DNA of 54,554 nucleotides from contig CANFOP010000003.1 in assembly GCA_947448685.1 (NCBI GenBank), positions 1 through 54,554 of the forward strand, written 5' to 3'. This document shows, piece after piece, positions 1 to 10,146 of this stretch. The stretch comes from Chitinophagaceae bacterium (lineage in GTDB: Bacteria; Bacteroidota; Bacteroidia; Chitinophagales; Chitinophagaceae). Below the pieces are notes generated by a model. The model was given only the letters and a program-made list of their open reading frames with translations, made no database searches and was not told the DNA's origin. Each line of letters starts with the position of its first letter. Within the stretch, counting starts at the first letter, position 1. Both the position numbers and the translations under genes were made by a program.

Positions 1-360
1 AAATTCACTGGCATCTACATCTGCAATAGATGCACCCGCTCTGTCATATACAACTTGCGAAGCACGCATCGATGCGCCTGTTTCCAAAAAATAAATACCT
101 AATCTGTCGCCGCCTCTTGCTATATATTGCGTATCTACACCATAACGACGCAGATGATTGATAGCAGATTGCCCAATGGGATTATTGGGAACCTTCGTTA
201 CAAACGTTCCATTCAATCCATAATTGCATAATGCGGCAGCTACGTTTGCTTCCCCGCCACCATACGTTACATCAAATGTATCCGCTTGTACAAAACGCTT
301 AAAATCGGGAGTTGACAATCTCAACATGATTTCTCCCATCGTTACTACTTTCTTGCTCAT
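1..360 (-). CDS. kdgK: PfkB-family sugar kinase, likely 2-keto-3-deoxygluconate kinase (partial, runs off the window)
   Basis: Reverse-strand translation from ATG at 360: MSKKVVTMGEIMLRLSTPDFKRFVQADTFDVTYGGGEANVAAALCNYGL..., the N-terminal PfkB pattern with GGGEANVA; adjacent to uxaC and uxuA. Confidence 0.85.
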   Translation of the reverse strand, partial: MSKKVVTMGEIMLRLSTPDFKRFVQADTFDVTYGGGEANVAAALCNYGLNGTFVTKVPNNPIGQSAINHLRRYGVDTQYIARGGDRLGIYFLETGASMRASQVVYDRAGASIADVDASEF

Positions 361-383
361 TGTTAAAGGTATTATTGTATGAT

Positions 384-1832
384 TTAAAAATTAAAATATT
401 CTCTTGCATTTTGATAGCACACTTTTTCAACAATATCACCTATCCATTTTGTATCGTTGGGTAACAACCCTTTTTCAATTTCATCACCTAAAAGATTACA
501 CAAAATTCTTCTGAAATACTCGTGACGAGAATATGACAGAAAACTTCTGCTATCTGTAAGCATACCCACAAATGTGCTGATTGTTCCCATATTTGACAAT
601 GCATTCAATTGCTTTTCAATGCCATCTTTCTGGTCTAAAAACCACCAACCCGAACCATATTGAATTTTCCCCTTCGTTTCTCCATCATTAAAATTACCGC
701 ACATAGTAGCAAAAACTTCATTATCCGCCGGGTTGATATTATACAATATCGTTTTAGCCAACTGTCCACGTTGATCCAATGCATTCAAAAAGTTTGACAA
801 TGAAGTGGCTTGAGAAAAATCTCCTATTGAATCAACGCCTGCATCTGCACCAATTGAGTTAAGTAATCTCGTGTTGTTGTTTCTTAAAGGTCCCAGATGG
901 AATTGTTGCACCCATCCTTTTTTATGATAGGTTCTACATAAAAACATCAACACAGCTCCGGCAAAACGTTCTGGTTGAGAAAAGGATTCTGCGTTCTTAT
1001 CTGAAACAAAGTTTTCAAACTCTTTTTCCAATGCAGCAGTAAAAGTAAATTGAGCAGGCATGTATAATAATCCATGATCAGAAATTCTGCAACCGTTTTC
1101 ATGAAAATAATTAACCCTGTTTTCTAACGCCTGCAATAAGTCTGACATCTTTTTTATTTTTATGCCAGATACTTTTTCAAGCCTTTCTATGTAGGATATA
1201 AATACTGATTTGTCTGAAATGTTAAAAACTTTATCAGGTCTGAATGAAGGCAAAACTTTTAATGCAATATTTTGATTTTTGATTTTCTGGTGATGCGACA
1301 AATCATCGCATGGATCATCAGTCGTTCCAACCATTTCAACACGAAAATTATTTAATATTCCTTTTGTGCTGAATTCGTCTGTTTGCAATAAATGATTGCA
1401 GTGATTATAAATGTCGGTCGCTGTTTTTTTATTCAAATAAACATCTATTCCGAACGGATTTTGTAATTCCATTTGAGACCAGTGAAACAAAGGATTGCGA
1501 ACAGTTTCCGGAAAGCAGGTTGCCCATGCCATGAATTTTTCTTCATCTGAACTGTCTCCTGTAATATATTTTTCCTTTACGCCCAAGCCTCGCATCGCAC
1601 GCCATTTATAATGATCTCCTTTCAACCATAATTCTGTAAGATTGGAAAACTTTTTATCAGCGGCAATTTGGTCTGGAGGCAAGTGATTGTGATAATCAAT
1701 TATTGGTAGCTCTTTTGCATATTCATGAAACAGTATTTTAGCTGTTTCATTTTGCAATAAAAAATCTTCTGTCAATATCGTGTTTGAGTTAATCATTGTT
1801 TTTGTATCTGAGCTCAGTAAATTTGCGTTCAT
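384..1832 (-). CDS. uxaC: Glucuronate (uronate) isomerase
   Basis: 482 aa; LPIIDYHNHLPPDQIAADKKFSNLTELWLKGDHYKWRAMRGLGV is characteristic of UxaC. Confidence 0.95.
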   Translation of the reverse strand: MNANLLSSDTKTMINSNTILTEDFLLQNETAKILFHEYAKELPIIDYHNHLPPDQIAADKKFSNLTELWLKGDHYKWRAMRGLGVKEKYITGDSSDEEKFMAWATCFPETVRNPLFHWSQMELQNPFGIDVYLNKKTATDIYNHCNHLLQTDEFSTKGILNNFRVEMVGTTDDPCDDLSHHQKIKNQNIALKVLPSFRPDKVFNISDKSVFISYIERLEKVSGIKIKKMSDLLQALENRVNYFHENGCRISDHGLLYMPAQFTFTAALEKEFENFVSDKNAESFSQPERFAGAVLMFLCRTYHKKGWVQQFHLGPLRNNNTRLLNSIGADAGVDSIGDFSQATSLSNFLNALDQRGQLAKTILYNINPADNEVFATMCGNFNDGETKGKIQYGSGWWFLDQKDGIEKQLNALSNMGTISTFVGMLTDSRSFLSYSRHEYFRRILCNLLGDEIEKGLLPNDTKWIGDIVEKVCYQNAREYFNF

Positions 1833-1848
1833 ACTTTTGTGTTTTTTC

Positions 1849-3024
1849 TTATAAGCTTCTTATTATTCCCCACTCTAAACCCCTCAATTCCGCAAGTCCT
1901 CTTAACCTTCCAATTGCCGAATACCCAGGATTTGTTTTCTTATTTAAGTCATCCAGCATTTGATGTCCATGATCTGGCCGCATGGGAATAGATACATCTC
2001 TTCTTTGCATAACATGAACGATTTCTTTAACCACAGCATACATATCCACATCTCCTTCTAAATGATTGTCTTCATAAAAATCACCCCATTCATTTCTTTT
2101 TGTACTTCTCAGATGAACAAAATTAATTCTGTCTCCAAACTGCTTAACAATAGCAGGTAAATCGTTGTCTGCCCTTACGCCAAATGAACCTGTGCAAAAG
2201 CATAAGCCATTGTTTAATGACGGCACTGCATCCGCTAATTTTTGAATGTCGTTCGCAGTGCTCACCACTCTTGGTAATCCTAACAATGGATAAGGAGGGT
2301 CATCTGGATGAATAACCATCTTCACATTGCATTTATCAGCAACAGGAATAATCTGTTGTAAAAAATAAATCAAATTGGCTCTTAATTTTTCTGCATCAAT
2401 GCCATTGTATTTATCCAAAGCCTGTTGAAATTGTTCAATGGTAAAACTTTCTTCGCTACCCGGAAGACCTTTAATCATATTTTGTTGAAGAAGTTGTTTC
2501 TCTTCCTCATTCATTTCTTCGAATCGCTTTGTTGCTCTTTCGATTTCTTCGGAACTATAGTCTTTTTCTGCATTTTTTCTTTTTAAGATAAAAAGATCAA
2601 AAGCAACAACCTCAGCCCTTACATACAATAGCGCCAGAGACCTGTCTGGCATAGGATAAGCCAAATTTGTTCTGGTCCAATCCATCACTGGCATGAAATT
2701 ATAAGTAACTGTATTTACCCCACATTCACTCAGATTTCTTAATGATTGCTGGTAATTTTCTATATATATTTCAAAACCCTCGCTTTGTGTTTTTATCGAT
2801 TCATGAACAGGTACGCTTTCTACAACCGACCAAGACATCCCAGCTGATTCAACTTCTTTTTTTCGCTTTATTATTTCATCTTTCGTCCATACTTCTCCGT
2901 TAGGTATATGATGAAGTGCTGTTACCACTCCCGAACAACCGGCCTGCCTGATGTCCCACAAACTAACAGGGTCATTGGGTCCGTACCACCTCATTGTTTG
3001 AATCATTTGTTTCATGCTTTGCAT
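1849..3024 (-). CDS. uxuA: Mannonate dehydratase
   Basis: 391 aa; [36 protein letters not shown] and [18 protein letters not shown], typical of UxuA. Confidence 0.95.
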   Translation of the reverse strand: MQSMKQMIQTMRWYGPNDPVSLWDIRQAGCSGVVTALHHIPNGEVWTKDEIIKRKKEVESAGMSWSVVESVPVHESIKTQSEGFEIYIENYQQSLRNLSECGVNTVTYNFMPVMDWTRTNLAYPMPDRSLALLYVRAEVVAFDLFILKRKNAEKDYSSEEIERATKRFEEMNEEEKQLLQQNMIKGLPGSEESFTIEQFQQALDKYNGIDAEKLRANLIYFLQQIIPVADKCNVKMVIHPDDPPYPLLGLPRVVSTANDIQKLADAVPSLNNGLCFCTGSFGVRADNDLPAIVKQFGDRINFVHLRSTKRNEWGDFYEDNHLEGDVDMYAVVKEIVHVMQRRDVSIPMRPDHGHQMLDDLNKKTNPGYSAIGRLRGLAELRGLEWGIIRSL

Positions 3025-3045
3025 TCTTTTAATTTCTATACTTTT

Positions 3046-4467
3046 TTACTGCCAATCATCTGTTCTGAATGATGATGCCGGCAAACCGGCTGTGTTATAC
3101 AAATCACCCTTTACATATTCCGTATAAGCATATCTAACCGCTACTGGATTTTTAACATCATTTGACCAAACGTTAATGGTTTTATCTTCTTCTATTGATG
3201 CTTTAGCCGGATAAAACACTCTGTCATTTCCTGCTATTTGAAAATTGATAAACTCTTTTCCGAAAGAGCTCAACCCATTTTCAGCATAATCAAAACTGAT
3301 ATTTATTTTATCTTTCACCGTTCTCATTGATTTGTACAAAGGTCCGGAATATGAAATCCCCTTGTATCCATAAGTTTTCGCCAATGCCCAATAGAGAAGT
3401 CTGTCACTCACCGTTTTTTTATCAGGAAAGTGAATATACATTTCGTCGCCGATATCCATTGTTACAACCATACCGCAATTGGGTATTGTTTTCATGGATT
3501 TCAACTGAACTTCCCTGATGCCCCTGTTGCTTCTTGTTGAATCCTTGCCACCATAAGGAGCAATTTGTACATAATAGAAAGGTAAAGTTTCTGCAGCATT
3601 CCAGGCCTTTCTCCAATCAGCAACCATCAGAGGAAACAATTTTGCATAAACAGAGGGTTCGTGACGATTGCTTTCTCCCTGATACCATAAAAATCCTTTA
3701 ATACCATATCCAACAAAAGGAGCAATCATTGCATTGTATAATGTGGTGGGCTGCTTGTGTTTTTCTGAAGCAGTATCTATTGATTGAAAGTTAACATCGT
3801 ATGCTGCATTACTTAGCGCAGTTTTGCTCATCCAGCTTTGAATTTTTGTACCACCCCAACAACTTACTATAATGCCGACCGGCACTTTTAATTTTTTTTG
3901 TAACATTAAACCATACATAAACGCAACTGCGCTAAAATCTATTGCATTTTCTGCATCAGAAATTTTCCAATTACCTTTCACATCAGTTTGAGGAAAACTA
4001 CTTGCATTTCTTTCTGATTGAAACAAGCGGAGATTGTTATTTTCTGCATCCAGCAATATTTCATTTGAATGTAACACTGGCTGATTTTTAAATCCCCGCA
4101 TGGGCATTTCCATATTTGACTGACCGGAACAAAACCAAACTTCTCCAAGCATTACATTACTGATTGTATATTCCACGCCATCTGAAATACTGATTTGATA
4201 TGGGCCCCCAGCCTTATCCGTGATAATGGTTGACTTCCATTGACCATTGTCATCAGATTGGGTAGTATATTCTTTTTTATTCCAGGATGTTTTGATTTTC
4301 ATCCATGCTTTTTTAGAAGCGATTCCCCAAATTGATATCGATGATTGTTGTTGCAAAACCATATTATCAGAGAAAAATGAAGGCATAATTATGCGCGCGT
4401 CAGAATCAAAATGAAAGATGATTTCAAGTAAGAAAAAAAAGACGATATGTAAAAAATATTTTTTCAA
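3046..4467 (-). CDS. Secreted sialate O-acetylesterase-like SGNH esterase (SASA domain), probable TTG start
   Basis: Signal peptide; SDNMVLQQ; GEVWFCSGQSNMEMPM; WYQGESN. An in-frame stop just upstream makes the TTG at 4467 the plausible start. Confidence 0.85.
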   Translation of the reverse strand: MKKYFLHIVFFFLLEIIFHFDSDARIIMPSFFSDNMVLQQQSSISIWGIASKKAWMKIKTSWNKKEYTTQSDDNGQWKSTIITDKAGGPYQISISDGVEYTISNVMLGEVWFCSGQSNMEMPMRGFKNQPVLHSNEILLDAENNNLRLFQSERNASSFPQTDVKGNWKISDAENAIDFSAVAFMYGLMLQKKLKVPVGIIVSCWGGTKIQSWMSKTALSNAAYDVNFQSIDTASEKHKQPTTLYNAMIAPFVGYGIKGFLWYQGESNRHEPSVYAKLFPLMVADWRKAWNAAETLPFYYVQIAPYGGKDSTRSNRGIREVQLKSMKTIPNCGMVVTMDIGDEMYIHFPDKKTVSDRLLYWALAKTYGYKGISYSGPLYKSMRTVKDKINISFDYAENGLSSFGKEFINFQIAGNDRVFYPAKASIEEDKTINVWSNDVKNPVAVRYAYTEYVKGDLYNTAGLPASSFRTDDWQ

Positions 4468-4476
4468 ACTTATATT

Positions 4477-5301
4477 TTATACCCCTGAAAATGCGCTGAA
4501 TCCGCCATCAACAGAAACTTTTGTACCGGTAATGAATTTTGAAGCATCGCTTAACATCCATATTAAAGCGCCTTCTAAATCTTCGGGGTTTCCAAAACGA
4601 TTGAATGGTGTATGATTGATTACTGCTGTTCCTCTTGGTGAATACCCACCTTGTCCATCTGTGAGCAAACCTCTATTTTGTTCTGTTAAGAAAAAACCTG
4701 GCATAATGGAGTTCATTCTAATCTTATCTCCATGGCGTTTTGCTAATTCAACAGCAAACCATTTAGTAAAACAATCTACTGCAGCTTTTCCTAAACTGTA
4801 ACCCAATACTTTTGTCAACGTTCTCTCTGCGCTAACAGATGAAATATTAACAATACTTCCACCTCCATTTTCTGCAATGGCTTTCCCAAAAATCAAAGTC
4901 GGAGAAACTGTTCCCCATAAATTAACCTCCATGGCTTTTCTCATGCCATCCATATTTACATTAAAAACATCCTCATCAGGCTGAATAATTGCTTCAGGAA
5001 CATTTCCTCCAGCACCATTTACCAACCCGTCGATTCGGCCATATTTAGCCAATACCATATCTCTTGATGCAATCAATTGTTCTCTGTTCATAACGTCTGC
5101 TATCAAGGCAATAGCCTCTCCACCATTCGCTATAATTTTTTCAACTCTTTCATTGGCCACTTTTTCGTTTCTGCCCATAACCCCAACAATACCACCTGCA
5201 TTGCTGATTGCATTGATGAATGATAAGCCCAATACTCCTGTGGCGCCTGTTACTACCACTACTTTTCCTTTTAAACTGAAACTATCTTTTTCTTTACTCA
5301 T
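4477..5301 (-). CDS. SDR-family oxidoreductase, probable D-mannonate oxidoreductase (fructuronate reductase)
   Basis: 274 aa; VVVTGATGVLGLSF Rossmann motif, NVSSVSAER, YSLGKAAVD; sits between uronate-pathway genes. Confidence 0.8.
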   Translation of the reverse strand: MSKEKDSFSLKGKVVVVTGATGVLGLSFINAISNAGGIVGVMGRNEKVANERVEKIIANGGEAIALIADVMNREQLIASRDMVLAKYGRIDGLVNGAGGNVPEAIIQPDEDVFNVNMDGMRKAMEVNLWGTVSPTLIFGKAIAENGGGSIVNISSVSAERTLTKVLGYSLGKAAVDCFTKWFAVELAKRHGDKIRMNSIMPGFFLTEQNRGLLTDGQGGYSPRGTAVINHTPFNRFGNPEDLEGALIWMLSDASKFITGTKVSVDGGFSAFSGV

Positions 5302-5312
5302 ACAACTGATTA

Positions 5313-7718
5313 TTATTCAATGATAAATTTTTTTCTTAGTCTTATATCTTCAGATGAACTTCCAATCAATACTTCAAAAGTTCCTGGCTCCACAATCCAC
5401 TTCATTTTTTTATCTAACAATTTTAAATCATCGGGCTTCAATGTAAACTTGATTGTTTTTGTCTCACCCGGATTTAATGAAACTCTTTCAAATCCTCTCA
5501 GTTGAGATTCATATACTGTTACACTACTTGTTTCATCTTTAAAATACAACTGTACTACTTCATCTCCCTTGTATTTGCCTGTATTTGTAATGTCGACAGA
5601 GATATTGACTTCTTTATCTCTTTTTTGTTTTTCAGGAGTTACCATCAAATTGCTGTAATCAAAACTGGTATAGCTTAATCCAAATCCAAATGGATACAAT
5701 GAACCATAGACATTTGTTTTTCCGAAACCATTTGGACCATCACCAGGCTGACCTGCATGTGCACCGGGCTTGAAAGGAAAGTTATATTCTATCTGACCTA
5801 CTGATTTTGGAAAAGTCATGGATAATTTTCCGCCGGGATTGTAATCACCAAAGATTGTTTCAGCAATCGCATTGCCGCCATCCAATCCAGGAAACCATGC
5901 TTCTATTATGGATGGAATAAATTTATTGGGCCAGTTGATTGTAAGTGGTCTTCCGTTAATCAACACCAATACAATTGGCTTACCCGTTTCATACAATGTC
6001 TGAAGCAATTGTAATTGTTTACCGGGAAGATCTAAAGAAGTTCTGCTTCTGCTTTCTCCCACCAAAGACTCTTCCTCACCCAACACTGCAATAACTACAT
6101 CAGCTGCTTTTGCTCGCTCAACTGCAGCATCAATATTTTCTTTTTCTTTTGTTGTAAATGTTTGAGGAAATATTTCCGATTCCGGCCACAATGAGTCAAT
6201 TGTTTCACAGCCTTTGCTGTACATTACATTTATTTCAGAACCTACGTAATTTTTTATACCCTTTAATACAGAAACCACTTTAATGTTATTGGGTCCATAT
6301 CTGCTCATCGAATGTAAAGTATCTGCCGCTAAAGGCCCGGTAACCAGGATATTTTTAATTGAAACCTTGTTGAGCGGTAATAGATTGTTTTTGTTTTTCA
6401 ATAATACCAATGCTTCTCTTGAAATCTGTTTTGAAAATATTTTTGCATCATCATTAAATACAATACTATCTGCTGCCGCAGGATTTACAAAAGGATGATC
6501 AAATAGGCCCAACTTAAATTTAACCCTTAATACATCTGATACTCTTGCATCCACAGTTTTTATAGAAAGTTTTTTTTCTTTTATCAATTCTCTTAAGGGA
6601 GTGATATAATTTGAAGGATCATCAAAATTGGTTCTTACATTCAGACCGGCTTCAACAGCTTGCCTTACTCCATCTTTATTATCAAAGGCAACGTGATGTT
6701 TATTGAAAATAAACTCAACTGCATCGCTGTCTGATACAACATATCCATTGAATCCGAATGCTTTTCTCAATAATTCTGTCAGAAAAAAATAAGATGCTGA
6801 AACCGGCTCACCGTTCCAGTCATTATAACTGCTCATGACTCCCAAAGGATGTGTTTCCTGTATCACTCTTCTAAAAGGATACAAATACATCTGATATAAT
6901 TCTCTTGGCGCAACATGCGGATCAGTTCTTGCATTACCATCTCTTCCACCATTAGGCACACTATATACTGCAAAGTGTTTTAGTGTTGAACCAACACCCT
7001 GACCCTGAAGTCCCAACACCATCTGCTTTCCTAACTCAGTCACCAAAAAAGGTTCTTCAGAAAAACATTCCACCACTCGTCCCCATCTGGGATCTCTGGC
7101 CAAATCCAAAATGGGTATGTATATGTTGGTATATCCCAAGGCTTTCGCTTCTCTACCTACAATCTCACCTGCTTTCAAAATCAATCCTTTATCCCAGGTG
7201 CTTCCCATTGCAACAGGCGCCGGCAAAGCGGTTGCCCTGTCATGCGCTAACCCATGAACCCCTTCATTTGTAAAATCAACCGGAATGCCTAAACGGGTTT
7301 GTTCAATAAACCATTTTTGTGTCTGATTGATAGCGTCAGCATGTTTACTGTATGGAAAGGATAAGCTTGTTCTAGTTTGCTTTCTGAAAGTAGTATTGTT
7401 GAGCTGTTCATCTATATTTGCGATGCCGTCTTTCCATATTTTTGTTTTCCAGCTTTCATTAGGAAGCGAATCTTTCAATACTCTTCCGTAACCGTATAAT
7501 GTCGCCAACTGAGCTGTTTTTTCATCTACATTCATTTTTGAAAGCAGATCAGCTACTCTTTTTTCTACAGGTTGTTGCGAATCTTCAAAAATATCTTTTT
7601 GACCATTTTTATTAAAATCTATCCATCCCGGATGATATATTGAATTAGATTGCCCTGCCGCTTTCGTAATATAAGCAGCGTAAAAAATAACGGACAATAT
7701 GATTCTTAAAAATCTCAT
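5313..7718 (-). CDS. Glycoside hydrolase family 3 (beta-glucosidase/beta-xylosidase type) with FN3-like C-terminus
   Basis: 801 aa; KHFAVYSVPNGGRDG, GYVVSDSDAVEF (nucleophile region), C-terminal GDEVVQLYFKDETSSVTVYESQLRGFERVSLNPGE. Confidence 0.92.
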   Translation of the reverse strand: MRFLRIILSVIFYAAYITKAAGQSNSIYHPGWIDFNKNGQKDIFEDSQQPVEKRVADLLSKMNVDEKTAQLATLYGYGRVLKDSLPNESWKTKIWKDGIANIDEQLNNTTFRKQTRTSLSFPYSKHADAINQTQKWFIEQTRLGIPVDFTNEGVHGLAHDRATALPAPVAMGSTWDKGLILKAGEIVGREAKALGYTNIYIPILDLARDPRWGRVVECFSEEPFLVTELGKQMVLGLQGQGVGSTLKHFAVYSVPNGGRDGNARTDPHVAPRELYQMYLYPFRRVIQETHPLGVMSSYNDWNGEPVSASYFFLTELLRKAFGFNGYVVSDSDAVEFIFNKHHVAFDNKDGVRQAVEAGLNVRTNFDDPSNYITPLRELIKEKKLSIKTVDARVSDVLRVKFKLGLFDHPFVNPAAADSIVFNDDAKIFSKQISREALVLLKNKNNLLPLNKVSIKNILVTGPLAADTLHSMSRYGPNNIKVVSVLKGIKNYVGSEINVMYSKGCETIDSLWPESEIFPQTFTTKEKENIDAAVERAKAADVVIAVLGEEESLVGESRSRTSLDLPGKQLQLLQTLYETGKPIVLVLINGRPLTINWPNKFIPSIIEAWFPGLDGGNAIAETIFGDYNPGGKLSMTFPKSVGQIEYNFPFKPGAHAGQPGDGPNGFGKTNVYGSLYPFGFGLSYTSFDYSNLMVTPEKQKRDKEVNISVDITNTGKYKGDEVVQLYFKDETSSVTVYESQLRGFERVSLNPGETKTIKFTLKPDDLKLLDKKMKWIVEPGTFEVLIGSSSEDIRLRKKFIIE

Positions 7719-9134
7719 TTATTTTTTATCGAAGTATCTGATTAATCCATAAACATTGGCGTTCAACTCCTTCATTTTATCAGTAAGGTCTTTATACAAT
7801 TCATAGTTCATGTTCACAATACCCTTATTAGAGTCTTTATTAGAGTCATCGGCTTTTGTATCATTGGGGTCATTATCCTGATACCTGAACCAGTGCCATC
7901 CCACACAATTTTTTGATTTCAGCAATTCGATACAAAAATTCTGATAATGAATGGCTCTGTCTTTATTTGTCTTTACAATCCAGCCTGCTCCACTGATATT
8001 GCTCATACCGGTTTCTTCTGCTTTTGTATAAAACTCTGTAATAAAAAAAGGCTTATCGCTCCAGGATGCCCAATTGTTGATATACTCTCTTTTGGGTTGC
8101 CAATCACCATAGTAGTTGATGGAAATAATATCTAAGAATGGGTTGGCTGCTTTAAAAAGGTACTCGTTATTTTTTGCATTAGAATGTATTCTGCTGCCAA
8201 TATACATATGATTGGGATCAACTCTTTTTATGGATGCGGAAACAATTGCGTAATATTTCCCGGCTAAGAAAGCCAGGAATTCTTTTTGTTGAAATTCAGT
8301 AATACCTTGTTCATCGGAAGAGTGAGCCTTCATGAATGTTTTATACGCCTGATAACAAGGGTCATCCTCATTTTTTTTGTTCAATAATTCTTTTAGTTCG
8401 CCATTGGTAAATGGTAGTTCATTGTCAGAAAATATTCCCAACAAATTAGGATCATTGCTGGTAGAAAGCAACATGGCATTTGCATTATTGCAATAGTCAA
8501 CAAATTCTTCATCTAAAATAAATCCCAATGTTGAGTTGCCTTTTCTGTCCGGATTATCTTTTTTGGTTTGTGAAGTATACTTGCTCAGCAAGTTTAGTTG
8601 TAATGTATAAGCAATGGGGCGATTTGGATTTGATTTGTTGTATGATAAAATTGCATCAACATCGCTCCAGCATCCCGCTGTGTTAAAGTTTAAATCAAGT
8701 ATTTGAGGAAATGTATTGGATGCCCAGTCATCTTCATTTTTGAACTTGGATGGTAATGGAGAGGATTTCGCGACTTTAATGGAGTTGACCGCTGTAACAT
8801 ATGTCACTCTACCTTCGGGATTAATAACATTCCATCTGTCATTGATTTTTTTTGTGTGAAAATATCCGGTTTTGTCTACTACTAAACCCATTCCTCCAAA
8901 CTTGTCCAACTCAACCGATTGATTCTTTTTAAAATCATTCAGTTGGTCGATGGTTGTTGCATCATATGAATTCCAGTCGGAATAGTGTACTTGTTTATTT
9001 TCATCTTTACTCCAAACTTTTGCTTGAACTGTGATGGGTTGCTGGAGTTTATTTTTTTCCTGCGCCTTACAAATAGAAGAGATTACAACAATTGCCAATA
9101 CTGCCCTTATTTTTAAAAATCGGATGCTTGACAT
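7719..9134 (-). CDS. Agarase-like TIM-barrel glycoside hydrolase, secreted
   Basis: 471 aa; signal peptide, DPNLLGIFSDNELPF, ISINYYGDW, KPFFITEFYTKAEETG, WHWFRYQDND. Confidence 0.6.
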   Translation of the reverse strand: MSSIRFLKIRAVLAIVVISSICKAQEKNKLQQPITVQAKVWSKDENKQVHYSDWNSYDATTIDQLNDFKKNQSVELDKFGGMGLVVDKTGYFHTKKINDRWNVINPEGRVTYVTAVNSIKVAKSSPLPSKFKNEDDWASNTFPQILDLNFNTAGCWSDVDAILSYNKSNPNRPIAYTLQLNLLSKYTSQTKKDNPDRKGNSTLGFILDEEFVDYCNNANAMLLSTSNDPNLLGIFSDNELPFTNGELKELLNKKNEDDPCYQAYKTFMKAHSSDEQGITEFQQKEFLAFLAGKYYAIVSASIKRVDPNHMYIGSRIHSNAKNNEYLFKAANPFLDIISINYYGDWQPKREYINNWASWSDKPFFITEFYTKAEETGMSNISGAGWIVKTNKDRAIHYQNFCIELLKSKNCVGWHWFRYQDNDPNDTKADDSNKDSNKGIVNMNYELYKDLTDKMKELNANVYGLIRYFDKK

Positions 9135-9174
9135 TTGTAATCAATTTTAATGGATAATAATGTTGAAGATTAAA

Positions 9175-10122
9175 TTAGTAAACAATCACATTTACTTCCT
9201 TTATAACTGTTTTTTCAAAATTCAATCTGCTGTAGGATGCTACAAAAGTTGCTTTGTAAACACCAGGTTGATTGTATTTGTATTTGAAAACAGCAAGTGG
9301 ATTTTGGGTAATATTTTTAATAACAATGGGTGCGTCAGGTGCAACAGCGCTTGGATTCAATGGTCTGGAAATATACCAGTACTGTGCGTCTATTGGAGCG
9401 CTTGAGGAATTGGTACATTTCAAATATGTGGAAGAGGTTGACCACCTTGACAAACTATCTCCCATTTTTACACCTGCAAAAGAACCAGAGTTGATTTGAT
9501 TGGAATCAATTACTGTTGCATTAGGAACAGCCATTTCAGCGGGGAACACATTATACATTCCTAATTTCCCAATACTCCAAATGATGCCCGATGGTGTTCT
9601 ATTGGTATATCTGTATGCATAATAAAAGGGTTGACCAGGAATTACACTGTCAGTCAAATCTGCAAAATCTGCTGATGTTACGCCTGAAGGATAAAATACA
9701 CTCAGCGAAGCAGAGGGGTCGGGGAAAACAAATTTATTGGAAATCAATTTCCAGTTTGCCGAGGCCACATTAGCTGAATCATACATTCCATTAAAGTCTG
9801 TTGAAATCAATACATCCAAACTGCTGTCTGCAGGCTTGTTTTGAATGCGTGTTTCGTATTTCACTTTTAGTGATCCGCCATCTAAAATTGTTCTGTCTTT
9901 GAAAATGTATTGATGACCTAGTTCTCCTGAATAAAAACTGATGAAATCCGGATTGTCTGAAAGCAGAAAACTACTGGTGTCACCTAATGCCACGCTATCC
10001 ATTGATAAACTTGCATTAAAGTTTAAATTATTTTCTACATAACCTGGTGTTTCCTTTTTACAAGAAGTTAGTATAGAAAAAAATACGAAAGCTCCTAAAA
10101 TAAATTTGTTTATCATATACAT
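9175..10122 (-). CDS. DUF5017-like surface lipoprotein, SusE/F position
   Basis: Lipobox-like FFSILTSCKKE; LGDTSSFLLSDNPDFISFYSGELGHQY; directly after susD. The ORF track starts at a TTG (10140); ATG at 10122 (or 10116) is more likely. Confidence 0.65.
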   Translation of the reverse strand: MYMINKFILGAFVFFSILTSCKKETPGYVENNLNFNASLSMDSVALGDTSSFLLSDNPDFISFYSGELGHQYIFKDRTILDGGSLKVKYETRIQNKPADSSLDVLISTDFNGMYDSANVASANWKLISNKFVFPDPSASLSVFYPSGVTSADFADLTDSVIPGQPFYYAYRYTNRTPSGIIWSIGKLGMYNVFPAEMAVPNATVIDSNQINSGSFAGVKMGDSLSRWSTSSTYLKCTNSSSAPIDAQYWYISRPLNPSAVAPDAPIVIKNITQNPLAVFKYKYNQPGVYKATFVASYSRLNFEKTVIKEVNVIVY

Positions 10123-10146
10123 ATTGTTGTATTTAATCAATTAGTT

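Noticed and set aside
3327-3616. Small ORFs inside the sialate esterase-like gene, on both strands
   Set aside because: Fully overlapped by a well-supported CDS in another frame; no domain features.
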